Origin: Chryseobacterium sp. ON_d1
GTDB lineage: Bacteria > Bacteroidota > Bacteroidia > Flavobacteriales > Weeksellaceae
Direction of reading: 5' to 3'
Length of the DNA stretch: 64,000 nucleotides
NCBI RefSeq assembly: GCF_006829085.1
Contig: NZ_BJTC01000012.1
Coordinates: 76,232 to 140,231, forward strand
Made by a program: the position numbers and the translations under genes. Below the pieces are notes generated by a model. The model was not told the origin of the DNA and ran no database searches. It saw nothing but the letters and a program-made list of their open reading frames with translations. Below are positions 16,175 through 25,076 of the stretch, in pieces; position 1 is the stretch's first letter, and every line of letters begins with the position of its first letter.

Positions 16175-16957
16175 ATGCTGAACTTTGAAAGAAAAGGAAA
16201 CGGAAAAGAAACTTTGGTACTTCTTCATGGATTTATGGAGAATTTATCCATTTGGAGCGACATGGAACATCATCTTTCCAAAGATTTCTCATTGCTCAAA
16301 ATTGATCTTCCAGGCCATGGACAGTCTGAAATTATCGCAGAGGTTCATACCATGGAACTGATGGCTGAAGAAGTAAAGAAAGTTTTAGATGATCAGCATT
16401 TAGAAAAGATTCACCTTTTGGGACATTCAATGGGAGGATACACCTCACTCGCCTTTGCTGAAAAATACCCTGATTCCTTAAAAAGCTTAACTTTATTTTT
16501 CTCTACTTATTTTCCGGATGATGAAGAGAAAAAACAGCAGCGCATCAAGAGCTACAGAATTATAAAAGATGCTTTTGCCCATTATGCAAGAGCCGGAGTA
16601 CCCAATTTATTCAACCCAAATGAAAGAGATATCTTAGAAGGAAAAATAGAAACTGCTCTAGAAACTGCTCTTTCCACTAATAACTTGGGTGCGTTAGCCT
16701 GTGTGAAAGGCATGGTAATAAGAACCGACAAAAAACATATACTTGAAAATCTTGAAGCTAAAATATTAGTATTGGCCGGAAAACACGATAATGCCGTAAA
16801 AACAGATATGATGATCAAACATCTTCCGGACAGAACAAATATTAAATCTTATATTCTGGATTGCGGACACAACGGACATTGGGAAAAACCAGGTATCTGT
16901 GCAGAAATTATCAATACGGAACTTCTTCATAATCTTCCCAAAAAACTGATTTTATAA
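16175..16957 (+). CDS. Alpha/beta hydrolase
   Basis: The 260-residue protein has the oxyanion segment VLLHGFMENLSIW (residues 15-27), nucleophile elbow LLGHSMGGYTSLAF (about 85-98), a candidate catalytic Asp in LAGKHDNAV, and the catalytic His in DCGHNGHWEKP near residue 232. It resembles small esterases such as pimeloyl-ACP methylester esterases, but there is no biotin gene nearby, so the substrate is open. TAATTTTG at 16162-16169 ends only 5 bases before the ATG, so if used the transcript would be nearly leaderless. Confidence 0.9.
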   Translation: MLNFERKGNGKETLVLLHGFMENLSIWSDMEHHLSKDFSLLKIDLPGHGQSEIIAEVHTMELMAEEVKKVLDDQHLEKIHLLGHSMGGYTSLAFAEKYPDSLKSLTLFFSTYFPDDEEKKQQRIKSYRIIKDAFAHYARAGVPNLFNPNERDILEGKIETALETALSTNNLGALACVKGMVIRTDKKHILENLEAKILVLAGKHDNAVKTDMMIKHLPDRTNIKSYILDCGHNGHWEKPGICAEIINTELLHNLPKKLIL

Positions 16958-17029
16958 CAATCGCTTCCCGATTAATTAAAGTCATGTTTAATAAAAAATC
17001 CTGTATATTAGTAGAGGATAATTTTGGCA

Positions 17030-17848
17030 ATGGCTTTATTCTCATTCAAAAAAAAGAAACTACCGGCACCACCGGTTATCGGACTTACACTTTCAGGCGG
17101 AGGAATGCGTGGGATTGCTCATATTGCTGTACTGAAAGCTCTGGAAGAATACAACCTTAAGCCGCATATTATTTCCGGTACCAGTGCCGGCTCTATCATT
17201 GGTGCATTTTATTCTTTTGGAAAAACTCCTGATGAGATGATGGAGATTGTAAGACAGACTTCTTTCTTCTCCAGATCATCTTTAAAATTATCAAAAAATG
17301 GGATTTTCAGCTCCAATTTTATTGTAAAACTATTTAAAGATTATTTCCCGGAAGACAATTTCAGTATTTTAGGGATCCCCTTATATGTAGCTGCTACTGA
17401 AATGACCCATGGTATTGTAGACTTCTTTTCTGAAGGAGAGCTTTTTGGCCCGTTACTGGCTTCTTCCAGTGTTCCTTTTATTCTTCCGCCGGTAAGGATA
17501 GGCGAGAAAATCTACGTGGATGGTGGTGTTCTGGACAACCTCCCTATTGAGCCGATCATGGACAAATGTAATTTTCTGATTGCGTCTCATGTGAATTCCA
17601 TCAGTTACGATGAATTACAAAAAATGAGCCTGATGAAAGAATTTGACCGAATTCTTCACCTAGCCATTGCAAAGTCTGTGTATTCAAAAGCGAAATACTG
17701 TAATATCTTTCTGGATCCTCCCAAAATGACAAAATACAGTCTTTTCAATAAGCGGTATATGGATGAAATGTTTCAGCAAGTGTATGAATACACCTGTCAG
17801 GAGCTTGAAGAAAAAGGATTTCTTAAATCGTCCGGAAATTTTAGCTAA
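17030..17848 (+). CDS. Patatin-like phospholipase
   Basis: The start is the ATG at 17030 rather than the TTG two codons earlier. The 272-residue protein has the full patatin set: oxyanion loop SGGGMRGIAHIAVL, nucleophile GTSAGSIIGAFYSFG (the GxSxG serine, about residue 50), and DGGVLDNLPIEP with the catalytic aspartate (about residue 167). The family hydrolyses acyl chains from membrane lipids, as cytoplasmic RssA/YchK-like enzymes or as secreted toxins. No signal peptide is seen, favouring a cytoplasmic role. Confidence 0.92.
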   Translation: MALFSFKKKKLPAPPVIGLTLSGGGMRGIAHIAVLKALEEYNLKPHIISGTSAGSIIGAFYSFGKTPDEMMEIVRQTSFFSRSSLKLSKNGIFSSNFIVKLFKDYFPEDNFSILGIPLYVAATEMTHGIVDFFSEGELFGPLLASSSVPFILPPVRIGEKIYVDGGVLDNLPIEPIMDKCNFLIASHVNSISYDELQKMSLMKEFDRILHLAIAKSVYSKAKYCNIFLDPPKMTKYSLFNKRYMDEMFQQVYEYTCQELEEKGFLKSSGNFS

Positions 17849-17875
17849 ACGAAATTAACAGGCTATTTTACCTCT

Positions 17876-18880
17876 TTACAATCTTTCGTCCTTTACTTTC
17901 TCTTTAAAGCTCTCTATAGTTCCGGCTAAAGAATCCAACGATTTCCCCCCAGCTGCATTAATATGCCCGCCACCATTAAAGTATTTTCTTGAGAACTGAT
18001 TAACATCCACATCATCCTTACTTCTGAATGATATTTTAACGAAGTCTTCATACAGGTCTTCCATAAAGAATGCAGACATTCTTACCCCGGCAATACTCAG
18101 TCCATAATTGACAAAACCTTCTGTATCTCCTTTCTGGAAACCATATTCTTTCAGTTCATTCCTGGTAAGGCTTAAGATAGCTACTGTTCCATCATTCACT
18201 ACTTCTATCCTTCCAAGAACCAGGGCAAGCAGATGCAGACGGGAAACGGTATTGGTATCCCAGGTATTGGATGTGATCATGGCAGGGTCTGCACCCTTTT
18301 CAATCAGATTAGCAATAATCCTGTGGGTAGTAGCACTGGTTGAACGAAAACGGAAACCTCCGGTATCTGTCATAATTCCGGTATAAAGACATTCTGCTAT
18401 ATCCTGATTCACCAGTTTTTCATCATCCATCGCTTCAATGAAATGATAAATCATCTGTGAAGTCGCCGGAATTACCGTATCTGAATACACGAAATCAAAC
18501 TGTTCCGGCTGCTGATGGTGATCAATTAAAATTTTCTTTCCCGGAGCTTTTATCAGCCAGTCTCCCAATAATCCGATCCTTGACGGAGAATTAAAATCCA
18601 GGCAGAAAATAACATCTGCCCCAGCAATCATATCAGATGCCAGCTTTCTTTTGTACTCGGCAATAATTACTTTTTTAGACTCCGGCATCCACTTGAGAAA
18701 TTTCGGAAAATCATTTGGGACGATAACCTCTGCATGAATTCCTTTTGCTTTCAGATAATGTTTCAATCCCAGGCTTGAACCAATAGCATCTCCATCCGGA
18801 TTATAGTGGGTAAGGATAACGATTCTACGCTCTTCGGTAAGTAATGTATTGATATCTAAAAGTTCTGCTGGTGTAAACAT
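17876..18880 (-). CDS. nrnA: DHH/DHHA1 phosphoesterase, oligoribonuclease/pAp-phosphatase type
   Basis: The 334-residue protein has the metal-binding motifs of the family: LTHYNPDGDAIGSSLGLKHY (residues 23-42), FCLDFNSPSRIG, the DHH motif as LIDHHQQPEQFDF (about 118-130), and TDTGGFRFRSTSATTH. The C-terminal DHHA1 domain has KYFNGGGHINAAGG (about 299-312). NrnA degrades 2- to 5-nucleotide RNAs and dephosphorylates pAp. TATCTTTG on the minus strand (18920 to 18913) lies 32 bases before the ATG and is a good -7 element. Confidence 0.9.
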   Translation of the reverse strand: MFTPAELLDINTLLTEERRIVILTHYNPDGDAIGSSLGLKHYLKAKGIHAEVIVPNDFPKFLKWMPESKKVIIAEYKRKLASDMIAGADVIFCLDFNSPSRIGLLGDWLIKAPGKKILIDHHQQPEQFDFVYSDTVIPATSQMIYHFIEAMDDEKLVNQDIAECLYTGIMTDTGGFRFRSTSATTHRIIANLIEKGADPAMITSNTWDTNTVSRLHLLALVLGRIEVVNDGTVAILSLTRNELKEYGFQKGDTEGFVNYGLSIAGVRMSAFFMEDLYEDFVKISFRSKDDVDVNQFSRKYFNGGGHINAAGGKSLDSLAGTIESFKEKVKDERL

Positions 18881-19040
18881 CCGGTGTTTATTTTCGTTAA
18901 AATTAAAGTTTTCAAAGATAGAGCTTTTATATAAATCATTTAAATATTATTTTTGTACCCGAAAACGGTTTTCTCATCGGGGTTTGAAAATGCCTTACTG
19001 AAAAACATCACATTTAATTTTAAAAAAAGATAATTAAAAT

Positions 19041-19070
19041 TTGTAACTTATAAAATTTTATATATCTTTG
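19041..19070 (+). promoter_or_regulatory. Bacteroidota housekeeping promoter of rpmH
   Basis: TTG (19041-19043) and TATCTTTG (19063-19070) are separated by exactly 19 bases, the textbook spacing for the phylum. The rpmH ATG is 44 bases downstream. Confidence 0.8.
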
Positions 19071-19114
19071 CAACCTGAAAATTAATAGATTAATTACGAT
19101 TTAAACATATAGTA

Positions 19115-19273
19115 ATGAGTAAAAGAACATTCCAGCCATCAGAAAGAAAGAGAAGAAACAAACACGGTTTCAGAGAAAGAATGTCTACGCCAAATGGAAG
19201 AAGAGTTTTGGCTGCGAGAAGAGCTAAAGGCAGAAAGAGATTAACTGTAAGTGCTGCACGCGCTAAGAGATAA
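19115..19273 (+). CDS. rpmH: 50S ribosomal protein L34
   Basis: This 52-residue protein is below the usual ORF size cutoff. It begins MSKRTFQPSERKRRNKHGF and continues RERMSTPNGRRVLAARRAKG, the universal L34 sequence. It binds 23S rRNA in the large subunit. It has its own promoter and terminator; the usual bacterial neighbours dnaA and rnpA are absent, which is common in Bacteroidota. Confidence 0.97.
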   Translation: MSKRTFQPSERKRRNKHGFRERMSTPNGRRVLAARRAKGRKRLTVSAARAKR

Positions 19274-19297
19274 TTTCTACATTATCATATACAAAAC

Positions 19298-19332
19298 ATG
19301 CTTGAGAAGTTTCTTTTCAGGCATTTTTTGTT
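19298..19332 (+). terminator. Rho-independent terminator after rpmH
   Basis: ATGCTTGA pairs with TCAGGCAT (one G-T pair) around an 11-base loop, followed by Ts. Confidence 0.7.
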
Positions 19333-19427
19333 GTTAAAATTTACTAAAATTTAGGCCGCATCAACATCTTTTTTCTATTTTTAGAAGTTGAAATATTTTT
19401 ATAAGAAACAGCCTTTAAAATTAAATT

Positions 19428-20138
19428 ATGCCACATACCAATATCTCCGGAGATAATATTATAAGTTTACAGCACGCAAAGATTGCGCAAAAAAACTTCA
19501 CTGTTCTTTCTGATGTAAATCTTAACATTAAAAAAGGTAGATTCTGCTATCTTATCGGAAAAACAGGTTCCGGAAAAAGTTCCCTTCTGAAAACGCTCTA
19601 CGGACACATCCCACTAGCATCAGGACACGGAGCAGTTGTAGGATTTGACCTGGCAAAGCTAAAGCCTTCCGACATTCCAAACCTGAGAAGAAAATTAGGA
19701 ATTGTATTTCAGGATTTCCAGCTGCTTTCCGACAGAACAGTTGAAAAAAACCTAAAATTTGTTCTGGAAGCAACAGGCTGGAATGATAAAGTAAAAATGG
19801 AAGACCGCATCAATGAGGTTTTGGGAAGCGTGAACATGAAAAGCAAAAAGCACAAGATGCCTCACGAGCTTTCAGGAGGAGAGCAGCAGCGTATTGCCAT
19901 TGCAAGAGCTCTTCTTAATCACCCTGATCTTATCCTGGCAGATGAGCCGACAGGAAACCTCGACCCTGAGACGTCCAACGAGATTATGACATTATTGAAG
20001 CAGGTTGCCCTTGAAAACGGCGCTGCTGTAGTAATGGCAACACACGATTACCACATGATTCAAAACTTCCCTGGTGAAGCTATCAGATGTGAAGACGGAA
20101 AAGTTTCTGTATTGGATACGTCTGAGTTATTCGAATAA
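19428..20138 (+). CDS. ftsE: Cell division ATP-binding protein FtsE
   Basis: The 236-residue ABC ATPase has Walker A LIGKTGSGKSSLLKTLYG (about residues 42-59), a Q-loop in GIVFQDFQLLSDRTVEKNL, signature LSGGEQQRIAIARALLNHPD and Walker B LILADEPTGNLDPETS. The Q-loop and D-loop sequences are those of FtsE, which with FtsX regulates cell-wall hydrolases at the septum. No ftsX is adjacent, so the partner is encoded elsewhere. The related MacB/LolD-type ATPases are the alternative. Confidence 0.9.
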   Translation: MPHTNISGDNIISLQHAKIAQKNFTVLSDVNLNIKKGRFCYLIGKTGSGKSSLLKTLYGHIPLASGHGAVVGFDLAKLKPSDIPNLRRKLGIVFQDFQLLSDRTVEKNLKFVLEATGWNDKVKMEDRINEVLGSVNMKSKKHKMPHELSGGEQQRIAIARALLNHPDLILADEPTGNLDPETSNEIMTLLKQVALENGAAVVMATHDYHMIQNFPGEAIRCEDGKVSVLDTSELFE

Positions 20139-20190
20139 GAATAAAAAAATAAGAAGATTAGAAATAACTAAAATCTAATTTCTAACTTCT

Positions 20191-20883
20191 CTACTTAAAA
20201 ACATGAAACTCTCTGGTGAGTTCAAGATATTGGTCCGAGTATTGTCTCGGACTTTTTTCTATAATAAATTCAGAATCATCAAGCTCTTTCTTTTGTAATG
20301 AAAATTCCAGTATCAGTCTTTTGATCTTTGAATTTTCGATTCCTTTTATCCTTATTCTCCGGTTTAGGAACAACCCATTTTCCTTCCCAATGGAAACAAA
20401 AAGTTCTCCCACATCAGCGGGAATGATCACTGAAAAAATTCCGTTTTCAGATAAAAGCCGGGATGCTTTGGATATTAGCTGTACAAAGTTCAGTTCTATA
20501 GTCTGACGCGCAATTTTATCTTTTTCAGACCCCGATTCTTCAAAATAAGGAGGGTTGGAGACAATAAGATCAAACTGATCATTTGTTTCAAAAGTTTTAA
20601 AATCCTGATGGCTATTTTTCAGTCTCCCACGAAAAGGAGAATTCTCAAAATTGAATTGGGTCAGCTCTGCAGCATTTTCATTAATATCTAATCCTAAAAA
20701 CTCAGCCTGCAGATTTCTTTGTGCCAACATAAGAGAAATTAATCCTGTACCCGTTCCAACTTCCAGAACACCGGAAGCATATTCAACATCAGCCAGAGCA
20801 CCAAGCAGAACACCATCTGTTCCTACCCGAAAGACGTCTTTAGACTGCTGAATTTCAAATTGCTTAAATGTAAAAGGCTTCAC
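20191..20883 (-). CDS. trmN6: tRNA1(Val) (adenine(37)-N6)-methyltransferase
   Basis: The 230-residue protein matches the YfiC/TrmN6 type: N-terminal FKQFEIQQSKDVFRVGTDGV (residues 5-24), SAM motif LEVGTGTGLISLMLAQ, and the N6-adenine methyltransferase motif IVSNPPYFEESG near residue 108. Its GTG start overlaps the kinase stop by one base (TAGTG), so it is translated in the ribE-kinase-trmN6 operon. HemK-type protein methyltransferases share NPPY but lack the YfiC N-terminus. Confidence 0.9.
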   Translation of the reverse strand: MKPFTFKQFEIQQSKDVFRVGTDGVLLGALADVEYASGVLEVGTGTGLISLMLAQRNLQAEFLGLDINENAAELTQFNFENSPFRGRLKNSHQDFKTFETNDQFDLIVSNPPYFEESGSEKDKIARQTIELNFVQLISKASRLLSENGIFSVIIPADVGELFVSIGKENGLFLNRRIRIKGIENSKIKRLILEFSLQKKELDDSEFIIEKSPRQYSDQYLELTREFHVFK

Positions 20884-22337
20884 TATAAATTGGTAGGCAG
20901 TGTAATAATGAATGTAGACCCCTTCCCTACTTCTGATTTCACAGAGATCTCACCTTTGTAATCTTCAATCATCTTTCTTACCATAGATAACCCAAGACCC
21001 ATTCCACTATTTTTAGAGGTAAAATTAGGCTCAAAGATTCTTTCGTACATATTCTCAGGAATGCCTATCCCGTTATCCTGAACAGAGATCATGACCCTTC
21101 TCTGATGCTGCTCTACATCCACATTGATGATCAGTTTTCTCTGGTCACTTTCTGCCTGTTTTGCATTGGTAACAAGGTTGGTTATGATTCTGGATAGATA
21201 AATCCTGTCCATATTGATCATAATATTGCTCTTATTGGCATGCATAAAGATACTGTCATCATTAAATACGCGGAGAATATCTTCGACTTCGGTATTCAGA
21301 TTGATCACTTCATTGTTTTTTTCAGGAAGTTTCGCAAATTCTGAAAAAGCAGAAGCCACCGTGGCAATCAGATCAATCTGATCTACGATAGTTTTACTCA
21401 TCTGTTTTACTTTTTCTTTAATATTCGGATCTTCCGGATCAAATTTTCTTTCAAAATTCTGAATAGTCAGTTTCATTGGCGTCAATGGGTTTTTTACCTC
21501 ATGTGCCACCTGTTTGGCCATTTCCCTCCAGGCTTCTTCTGAGGCTTTAAACCTAAGCCTTTCCTTTTGGTCCTGAATCTGCAGAATCATTCTGTTATAA
21601 GCTCTTGCCAAAGCATTAAGCTCATCATTTTTATAGTATCTGATAGGACGCATTTCATTTTCAAACAATGTAATACGGGTAATCATATCAGAAAATTTTG
21701 TAATCGTTTTTGCAAGACTGTTGGATGTAACCCAACTGATCCATATGCTAAACAAGATCAGGAAAATATCAACTAAAAGAATATATTTTACATACTGATG
21801 AAGAACATCCAGATAAGCAGACTCATTATGATATAAAGGAATATAAACAATACCAATCGGTTCAAGCTCATTGTTTTTCAGCAAAAGATAAGAAGAAGTC
21901 AGCTTAGCATCCTTAGCAGCATCATATCTTGTCAAATCAATTCTTGCATCAGTAGAAAGAATTTTATTAATGATATCAATAGAAATGGTTTTCTGCTCTA
22001 TTAAACTTTCATCCTTATTGGAAAGTAAATAGTTTCCTTTCAGATCATAAATAACAATATCATGCTGATTGATATCCGCTATTTCAAAAATTTTATTTCC
22101 TAAAACTGTTGGAAGATCTTTTGTTTCTACCAATGTACGGCTTACTGCATAGTCCAGATACCGCATTACAGCATTGGTCTTCTCCTGCATATCGATATTA
22201 CTTTGCTGCATGGAGTTATTCCTTAAAACAAAATAAGGAACAAGCGAAGTGGCAACGACACTTAAGAAGCAGACCAGCAGGAATCCGAAAAACACCCGGT
22301 TCCTTAAGCTATATCCTTTATACTTATTAATTGACAT
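20883..22337 (-). CDS. Membrane sensor histidine kinase, NtrY-like
   Basis: The 484-residue protein has two membrane helices (about 14-34 and 184-206) around a periplasmic sensor region, a HAMP linker, a HisKA domain whose phosphorylated His is in AHEVKNPLTPMKLTIQNFE (about residue 279), and a HATPase domain with VTNAKQAESD, VQDNGIGIPENMYERIF and NSGMGLGLSMV. The KNPLTP box is typical of NtrY-type kinases, whose partners often activate sigma-54 promoters. No response regulator is adjacent. It starts one base after the ribE stop. Confidence 0.92.
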   Translation of the reverse strand: MSINKYKGYSLRNRVFFGFLLVCFLSVVATSLVPYFVLRNNSMQQSNIDMQEKTNAVMRYLDYAVSRTLVETKDLPTVLGNKIFEIADINQHDIVIYDLKGNYLLSNKDESLIEQKTISIDIINKILSTDARIDLTRYDAAKDAKLTSSYLLLKNNELEPIGIVYIPLYHNESAYLDVLHQYVKYILLVDIFLILFSIWISWVTSNSLAKTITKFSDMITRITLFENEMRPIRYYKNDELNALARAYNRMILQIQDQKERLRFKASEEAWREMAKQVAHEVKNPLTPMKLTIQNFERKFDPEDPNIKEKVKQMSKTIVDQIDLIATVASAFSEFAKLPEKNNEVINLNTEVEDILRVFNDDSIFMHANKSNIMINMDRIYLSRIITNLVTNAKQAESDQRKLIINVDVEQHQRRVMISVQDNGIGIPENMYERIFEPNFTSKNSGMGLGLSMVRKMIEDYKGEISVKSEVGKGSTFIITLPTNL

Positions 22338-22338
22338 T

Positions 22339-22923
22339 CTACTTTTTAATTAACCTAGCAATATACTTACCAATGATGTCAAATTCCAGGTTTACTTGAT
22401 CTCCAATCTTCAAATGCTTCATATTAGTAAATTCCCAGGTGTAAGGAATAATAGCTACGGAGAACTGAGCATCTTCACTTTTAGCGACAGTAAGACTGAT
22501 TCCGTTCACGGTAATGGATCCTTGCGGCACGGTTACAAAACTTCCGTCATTTTCATATTTCATGGTAATAAAATAACTTCCATCCTTATTCTCAATGCTT
22601 ACCACTTCACCGGTTTTATCAACATGTCCCTGAACAATATGTCCGTCCAACCTTCCATCCATCTTCATACAACGCTCGAGATTCACGACAGTACCCAATT
22701 CCCATTTTCCAAGATTTGTTTTTTCAAGCGTTTCATTAATGGCGGTTACCACATATTGGCTCTCTTTTATCTCAACCACCGTAAGACAACAACCGTTATG
22801 GGCCAGGCTCTGGTCAATTTTCAATTCGTTTGTAAAAGGACATGTCAGCGTAAAATCTATATTGCTTCCTTTTTCTTCAATCTTCTCAATAACACCAACT
22901 GCTTCAATAATTCCTGTGAACAT
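22339..22923 (-). CDS. ribE: Riboflavin synthase alpha chain
   Basis: The 194-residue protein opens MFTGIIEAVGVIEKIEEKGS, the invariant riboflavin synthase start, and consists of two lumazine-binding barrels: the first with HNGCCLTVVEI (about 42-52), the second with VPQGSITVNGISLTVAKSED (about 132-151). It dismutates two 6,7-dimethyl-8-ribityllumazine molecules into riboflavin. No FMN riboswitch is visible in the short divergent gap to pdxA. It heads an operon with the kinase and trmN6. Confidence 0.96.
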   Translation of the reverse strand: MFTGIIEAVGVIEKIEEKGSNIDFTLTCPFTNELKIDQSLAHNGCCLTVVEIKESQYVVTAINETLEKTNLGKWELGTVVNLERCMKMDGRLDGHIVQGHVDKTGEVVSIENKDGSYFITMKYENDGSFVTVPQGSITVNGISLTVAKSEDAQFSVAIIPYTWEFTNMKHLKIGDQVNLEFDIIGKYIARLIKK

Positions 22924-22971
22924 ATTATTTTTTGCTAAATTTGTAAATTATAATCTTCAAAGATAATCAAA

Positions 22972-24063
22972 ATGAGCCCAAAAAACCATAAAGTACGAGT
23001 AGGAATTTCAATCGGTGATTTCAACGGCATCGGCCCGGAGATCATTATGAAGTCTCTGAAAGACAAAACTATTACAGATTTCTTTACACCTGTAATTTTT
23101 GGTTCGGGAAAACTATTCACTTATCAGAAAAATATTTTCAAGCTGAATCTTAATTTCAATTATGTAAATGAAGCTTCACAGGCCCAGGCAGGAAAATTGA
23201 ACATGGTGAACCTTACCAAAGAAAACGTAAATGTTGAGTTGGGAGTTCCCACAGAAGAATCTACGAAAATGGCCATTGATTCTTTGGAAGCCGCTACTGA
23301 AGCTTTGATGAGAGGAGATATCGACGTATTGGTAACCGCTCCCATCAACAAAGATGAGATGGTGAAAATGGGCTTTAAACATGCCGGACACACAGGGTAT
23401 TTTGAAGAGAAATTCAATAAAAAAGGACTCATGTTCCTTGTCACTGAAGATCTCAAAGTAGCCGTTTCCACGCATCATATTCCTATTGCTCATGTAGCTG
23501 AAAATATTTCCAAAGAAAAAATAAAGAAACAGATCAGGGTTTTAAACCAGACACTTATTGAAGATTTCTGTATTCAAAAACCTAAGATCGCTGTGCTGGG
23601 GCTGAATCCTCATTCAGGAGACGGAGGAATTATCGGGACCGAAGAAATTGAAATCATCAGCCCGGCGATCAAAGAGCTTTCCGACAATGGAATACTGGCT
23701 TTCGGACCTTTTCCTGCAGACAGTTTCTTCCAACCGAACAAATACAGAAACTTTGACGCTGTTTTAGCAATGTATCATGATCAGGGACTGGCACCTTTCA
23801 AAACATTAGCATATGAAGAAGGAGTGAATTATACAGCGGGGCTGCCTTTTATCAGAACTTCTCCTGATCACGGAGTTGCTTATGATATTGCAGGAAAAAA
23901 TATTGCTGACGAACAGAGCTTTACGGAAGCAATCTTCACTGCTATTAAGGTTTTTAAAAACAGAAGTGAACACGCCGAACTGATGAATGATCGCCTCCAG
24001 CCGAGAAAAATAGCTGTAGACAATGGAATAGATGAAGATCTGCCAGAGGAAACTGAAGCATAA
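22972..24063 (+). CDS. pdxA: 4-hydroxythreonine-4-phosphate dehydrogenase
   Basis: PdxA oxidises 4-phosphohydroxy-L-threonine in DXP-dependent pyridoxal phosphate synthesis. The 363 residues show RVGISIGDFNGIGPEIIMKS (about 9-28), VTAPINKDEM, metal-binding His sites in KHAGHTGYFEEKF and AMYHDQGLAPFKTLA, and RTSPDHGVAYDIAG. Length is slightly above the usual 330 because of an acidic C-terminal tail. It is divergent from ribE; TAAATTTG at 22936-22943 is a likely -7 element. Confidence 0.95.
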   Translation: MSPKNHKVRVGISIGDFNGIGPEIIMKSLKDKTITDFFTPVIFGSGKLFTYQKNIFKLNLNFNYVNEASQAQAGKLNMVNLTKENVNVELGVPTEESTKMAIDSLEAATEALMRGDIDVLVTAPINKDEMVKMGFKHAGHTGYFEEKFNKKGLMFLVTEDLKVAVSTHHIPIAHVAENISKEKIKKQIRVLNQTLIEDFCIQKPKIAVLGLNPHSGDGGIIGTEEIEIISPAIKELSDNGILAFGPFPADSFFQPNKYRNFDAVLAMYHDQGLAPFKTLAYEEGVNYTAGLPFIRTSPDHGVAYDIAGKNIADEQSFTEAIFTAIKVFKNRSEHAELMNDRLQPRKIAVDNGIDEDLPEETEA

Positions 24064-24105
24064 ATCTTTAAAACAAATTTTAAATTAATTTGTTTCAGAT
24101 TTTAT

Positions 24106-24135
24106 TTGTTATTATAAAAAAAATGCATATTTTTG
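24106..24135 (+). promoter_or_regulatory. Promoter of the yceD-rpmF pair
   Basis: TTG (24106-24108) and TATTTTTG (24128-24135) are separated by exactly 19 bases. The ATG at 24148 is 12 bases downstream, which also rules out the earlier TTG start at 24133. Confidence 0.75.
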
Positions 24136-24147
24136 CACACTCATTTT

Positions 24148-24678
24148 ATGGACAAGTTAAGAAACTATGACGTAAGCTTTTCCGGACTTAAAAACGGAAG
24201 ACACGAGTTCAAGTTTGAGATAGATAAAACGTTCTTTCAATTATTTGACACTGAGCAGGAATTTACGGATCCAAGAATAGAAGTGAATGTATTACTTGAT
24301 AAACACACTACTTTTCTGGAGTTTGAAATTAAAATTAAAGGATTGGTCGAGTTAATTTGCGACATTACAAATGAAAACTTTGACTACCCTATTGAGAATG
24401 AAATCAAAATTCTGGTGAATTTCGGTGAAGAATATGATGACAGCAATGAAGATGTCATTACCATTCCGACCGGAGAGCATGCTTTCAATGTAGCACATTT
24501 GATTTATGAAAATGTAATGCTTTCTATCCCGATGAAAAAAATTTCACCGAATGTAAGTGATGACGATCTTAAAATTCTTGATCAGTTCAGTCCTAAAGAT
24601 ATTGAGGTAACTGAAGAAGAAGAACATGAAAGTGACCCTAGATGGGATGCTTTAAGAAAATTAAAAGACAATAATTAA
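24148..24678 (+). CDS. yceD: YceD/DUF177 family protein
   Basis: The 176-residue protein starts MDKLRNYDVSFSGLKNGRHE; the five codons before this ATG overlap the promoter. DUF177 proteins are linked to 23S rRNA accumulation and almost always sit just before rpmF, as here (67 bases). The conserved acidic end EVTEEEEHESDPRWDALRKL fits the family. The paired Zn-type cysteines of some members are reduced here to one (ELICDITNENFDYPI). Confidence 0.88.
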   Translation: MDKLRNYDVSFSGLKNGRHEFKFEIDKTFFQLFDTEQEFTDPRIEVNVLLDKHTTFLEFEIKIKGLVELICDITNENFDYPIENEIKILVNFGEEYDDSNEDVITIPTGEHAFNVAHLIYENVMLSIPMKKISPNVSDDDLKILDQFSPKDIEVTEEEEHESDPRWDALRKLKDNN

Positions 24679-24745
24679 ATAGAATAATTTAAATATGATG
24701 AGATGATGAATCTCATCGCTCATCAATTAAAAAAGTTATTAGAAA

Positions 24746-24949
24746 ATGGCACATCCAAAGAGAAGACAGTCGTCTACAAGAAGAGATAAGAGAAGAACTC
24801 ACTACAAAGCTGTAGTTCCTCAATTAGCTAAAGATGCAACAACAGGAGAGCTTCACCTATACCACAGAGCTCACTGGCATGAAGGAAAACTTTACTACAG
24901 AGGTAAAGTAGTATTGGAAAAAGAAGTAGCTGCTACTGAAGAAAACTAA
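24746..24949 (+). CDS. rpmF: 50S ribosomal protein L32
   Basis: The 67-residue protein begins MAHPKRRQSSTRRDKRRTHY, the L32 signature. The four zinc-binding cysteines of C+ forms are absent, so it is the Zn-independent type usual in this group. It follows yceD in one transcription unit and ends before a strong terminator. Confidence 0.97.
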   Translation: MAHPKRRQSSTRRDKRRTHYKAVVPQLAKDATTGELHLYHRAHWHEGKLYYRGKVVLEKEVAATEEN

Positions 24950-24985
24950 GAGTCGCTTTTCGCTGAAAAAGCCTCATTTTAATAC

Positions 24986-25024
24986 AAAAACCGCCTAATT
25001 TTGATAAAATTTGGCGGTTTTTTG
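24986..25024 (+). terminator. Strong terminator after rpmF
   Basis: AACCGCCTAATTTT pairs with AAAATTTGGCGGTT (one mismatch) around a 3-base loop, followed by Ts. The accB promoter begins at its 3' edge. Confidence 0.88.
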
Positions 25025-25053
25025 TTGTTTTTTACGTTTTTTTGGTATCTTTG
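25025..25053 (+). promoter_or_regulatory. Promoter of accB
   Basis: TTG (25025-25027) and TATCTTTG (25046-25053) are separated by 18 bases; the accB ATG is 24 bases downstream. Confidence 0.75.
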
Positions 25054-25076
25054 GCATCAAATCAAATATCAAATTT

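Noticed and set aside
25011..25076. Longer start for accB
   Set aside because: It would cross the rpmF terminator and the accB promoter; the ATG at 25077 gives the standard protein start.
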